Positions 22,444-23,389 of a DNA stretch of 23,389 nt are shown piece after piece. Within the stretch, counting starts at the first letter, position 1, and each line of letters begins with the position of its first letter. The DNA is from Euryarchaeota archaeon UBA549 (GTDB taxonomy: Archaea > Thermoplasmatota > Poseidoniia > Poseidoniales > Poseidoniaceae): NCBI GenBank assembly GCA_002495645.1, contig DAGF01000024.1, positions 1 through 23,389 of the forward strand, in the 5' to 3' direction. The notes below the pieces were generated by a model. It was not told the DNA's origin. It worked only from the letters and a program-made list of their open reading frames with translations, and did no database searches. The translations under genes and the position numbers were made by a program.

Positions 22444-23175
22444 TTAACCCCCAACGGCTTTGACGGCTCCAAGATAGAGCCCCATGGAGATGGCCATCCA
22501 CATGGGAAGCCACCACAACGTGTCCTTGAGACGACCCATCATTCGTCCGGAAACACTGACCCCCACTGCGGATGCAGCGGCGAAGAAGAGACTGAAAGTT
22601 TGGTTGAAAGCGGTGATTTGGAAGCCCTTGCTGGCAGGTGCAAACAGCCCCACAATAAAGGCGATGAGCACAGGTAAGCCAACGCTCACAAAGATGATGA
22701 TGAGCATGCCACGGCCAGAGAGCTCTGTTTCTCGTTGATTCATCAAATCGTTGAGCCGTTCATAGTCACGGCTCAAATCGCTCAAAATATCCCGTAGTCC
22801 AGAGTCTTGCTGGATGGCGGTCTCAATCAACATCATGACCCGCTGCACCTGACTGGACCGGGTTTTGGCAGCGAAAGCCGAGAGACTCGCTTCAAACGAG
22901 GATGCATGGGCTTCCTTCAGCGTTTCTGAAAGAAGGGAAGCCAGAAGACCATCGTTTGACTCGGATTGCTCCATCATGGCTTCTTGCAAACCTCGACCAG
23001 CACCAACGGAATCCGAGAGTGCCTCGAGAAACGTTGGGAGGGCATTTTCAATCGCACGGCGACGACGGCGCTCCAGCATTGGCGGAATACCGCCACCGAT
23101 GCAGGCAACAGCGATGACCGCCAAGTAGAGGAGGAGGGGCGAGTCGTTGAAGGATTCGAGGAAACCAAAGAGCAT
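22444..23175 (-). CDS. TadC/GspF-like inner-membrane platform protein
   Basis: The 243-residue protein has a first helix at about 14-31, a basic segment (ERRRRRAIENALP) and a cytoplasmic four-helix-type region typical of the GspF/TadB-TadC domain (LPTFLEALSDSVGAGRGLQEAM, about 47-68). Three more hydrophobic helices lie at about 155-177, 190-206 and 222-240. Such proteins form the membrane platform on which the ATPase acts in pilus and secretion systems. GAGGTGA lies 4 bases before the ATG. It is 9 bases after the previous, partial gene and 3 bases before the ATPase gene, so the three are likely an operon. The protein is shorter than FlaJ, consistent with a Tad-type pair of platform proteins. 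Confidence 0.88.
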   Translation of the reverse strand: MLFGFLESFNDSPLLLYLAVIAVACIGGGIPPMLERRRRRAIENALPTFLEALSDSVGAGRGLQEAMMEQSESNDGLLASLLSETLKEAHASSFEASLSAFAAKTRSSQVQRVMMLIETAIQQDSGLRDILSDLSRDYERLNDLMNQRETELSGRGMLIIIFVSVGLPVLIAFIVGLFAPASKGFQITAFNQTFSLFFAAASAVGVSVSGRMMGRLKDTLWWLPMWMAISMGLYLGAVKAVGG

Positions 23176-23184
23176 CTGTTCACC

Positions 23185-23389
23185 TCACAATCCCGGGTCT
23201 TTTGTGTGCGCCTTGAGCCCGATGAGCGCCATGCCCACGAGTGTCATGAACAAACCCATGTTCACGACGCTGTTGATGACCGCCGAATCTGGAAGGGACA
23301 TGAATGCACCTAGGTCGCCTGACATCAATTGTGGAACCAAGCCAACAATGGCCAAGATAATCGGTCCAATCATGCCTATAGAAAGGAGT
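23185..23389 (-). CDS. C-terminal part of a second TadB/TadC-like membrane protein (partial, runs off the window)
   Basis: Only the end of this gene is in the window. An ATG at 23373 would give 62 residues, but the frame stays open to the window edge. The extra codons (LLSIG) prolong the first hydrophobic helix (MIGPIILAIVGLVP), so the real start is probably outside. The visible part has two membrane helices separated by a polar loop (MSGDLGAFMSLPDS) and a short charged tail (KAHTKDPGL). This resembles the last helices of TadB/TadC-type proteins and the same region of the neighbouring full-length paralog. It is read together with that paralog and the ATPase. Confidence 0.6.
   Translation of the reverse strand, partial: LLSIGMIGPIILAIVGLVPQLMSGDLGAFMSLPDSAVINSVVNMGLFMTLVGMALIGLKAHTKDPGL

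Overview
This window looks like a piece of an archaeal genome, most likely a marine planktonic euryarchaeon of the Marine Group II (Candidatus Poseidoniales) type. Directly visible archaeal markers are a ribosomal protein L10e, an ABCE1/Rli1 ribosome-recycling ATPase, an archaeal pilin signal (AVSPVI), a Tad/FlaI-type secretion ATPase and a prenyl synthase plus geranylgeranyl-reductase pair for ether lipids. Bacterial-type mutS-mutL sits beside them, as is known for this group. The lineage is an inference from gene content, not from a phylogeny. Genes are densely packed: I see no gene-free stretch longer than about 140 bases, and no tRNA, rRNA, CRISPR array, insertion sequence or phage gene.

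Layout. 1-278: a small ubiquitin-like (SAMP/ThiS-fold) protein ending in Gly-Gly. 267-6366 (minus strand): L10e, then ABCE1, then two paralogous PD-(D/E)XK Cas4/RecB-like nucleases with cysteine motifs and C-terminal OB-fold-like regions. 6503-7711: a double-anchored membrane protein. 7821-12475: mutS and mutL, overlapping by 4 bases. The MutS tail carries a near-perfect PCNA-binding motif and MutL carries the endonuclease motifs. 12503-14384 (minus): aroA followed by a three-helix membrane protein. 14458-15465: moaA, convergent with an archaeal pilin gene (15468-15959). 16032-18170 (minus): polyprenyl diphosphate synthase and geranylgeranyl reductase, an isoprenoid lipid operon. 18252-19355: a divergent porphobilinogen-deaminase-fold protein that lacks the cofactor-binding cysteine. 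19467-21197: a protein with three N-terminal SAP-like repeats. 21199-23389 (minus): a Tad/type IV pilus-like ATPase and two TadC/GspF-like membrane proteins, the last running off the window.

Functional themes. Translation and ribosome recycling (L10e, ABCE1) are linked with DNA-processing enzymes of unknown pathway. Mismatch repair has apparently been adapted to an archaeal sliding clamp. Core metabolism is represented by the shikimate pathway, molybdopterin and lipid isoprenoids. A surface-filament or secretion apparatus is represented by its motor, its platform and, elsewhere, one pilin. The candidates for undescribed biology are the tandem nuclease-OB pair with a rearranged cysteine motif, the cysteine-less HemC-like protein, the triple-SAP protein, and the PIP-box-like motif on a bacterial-type MutS.
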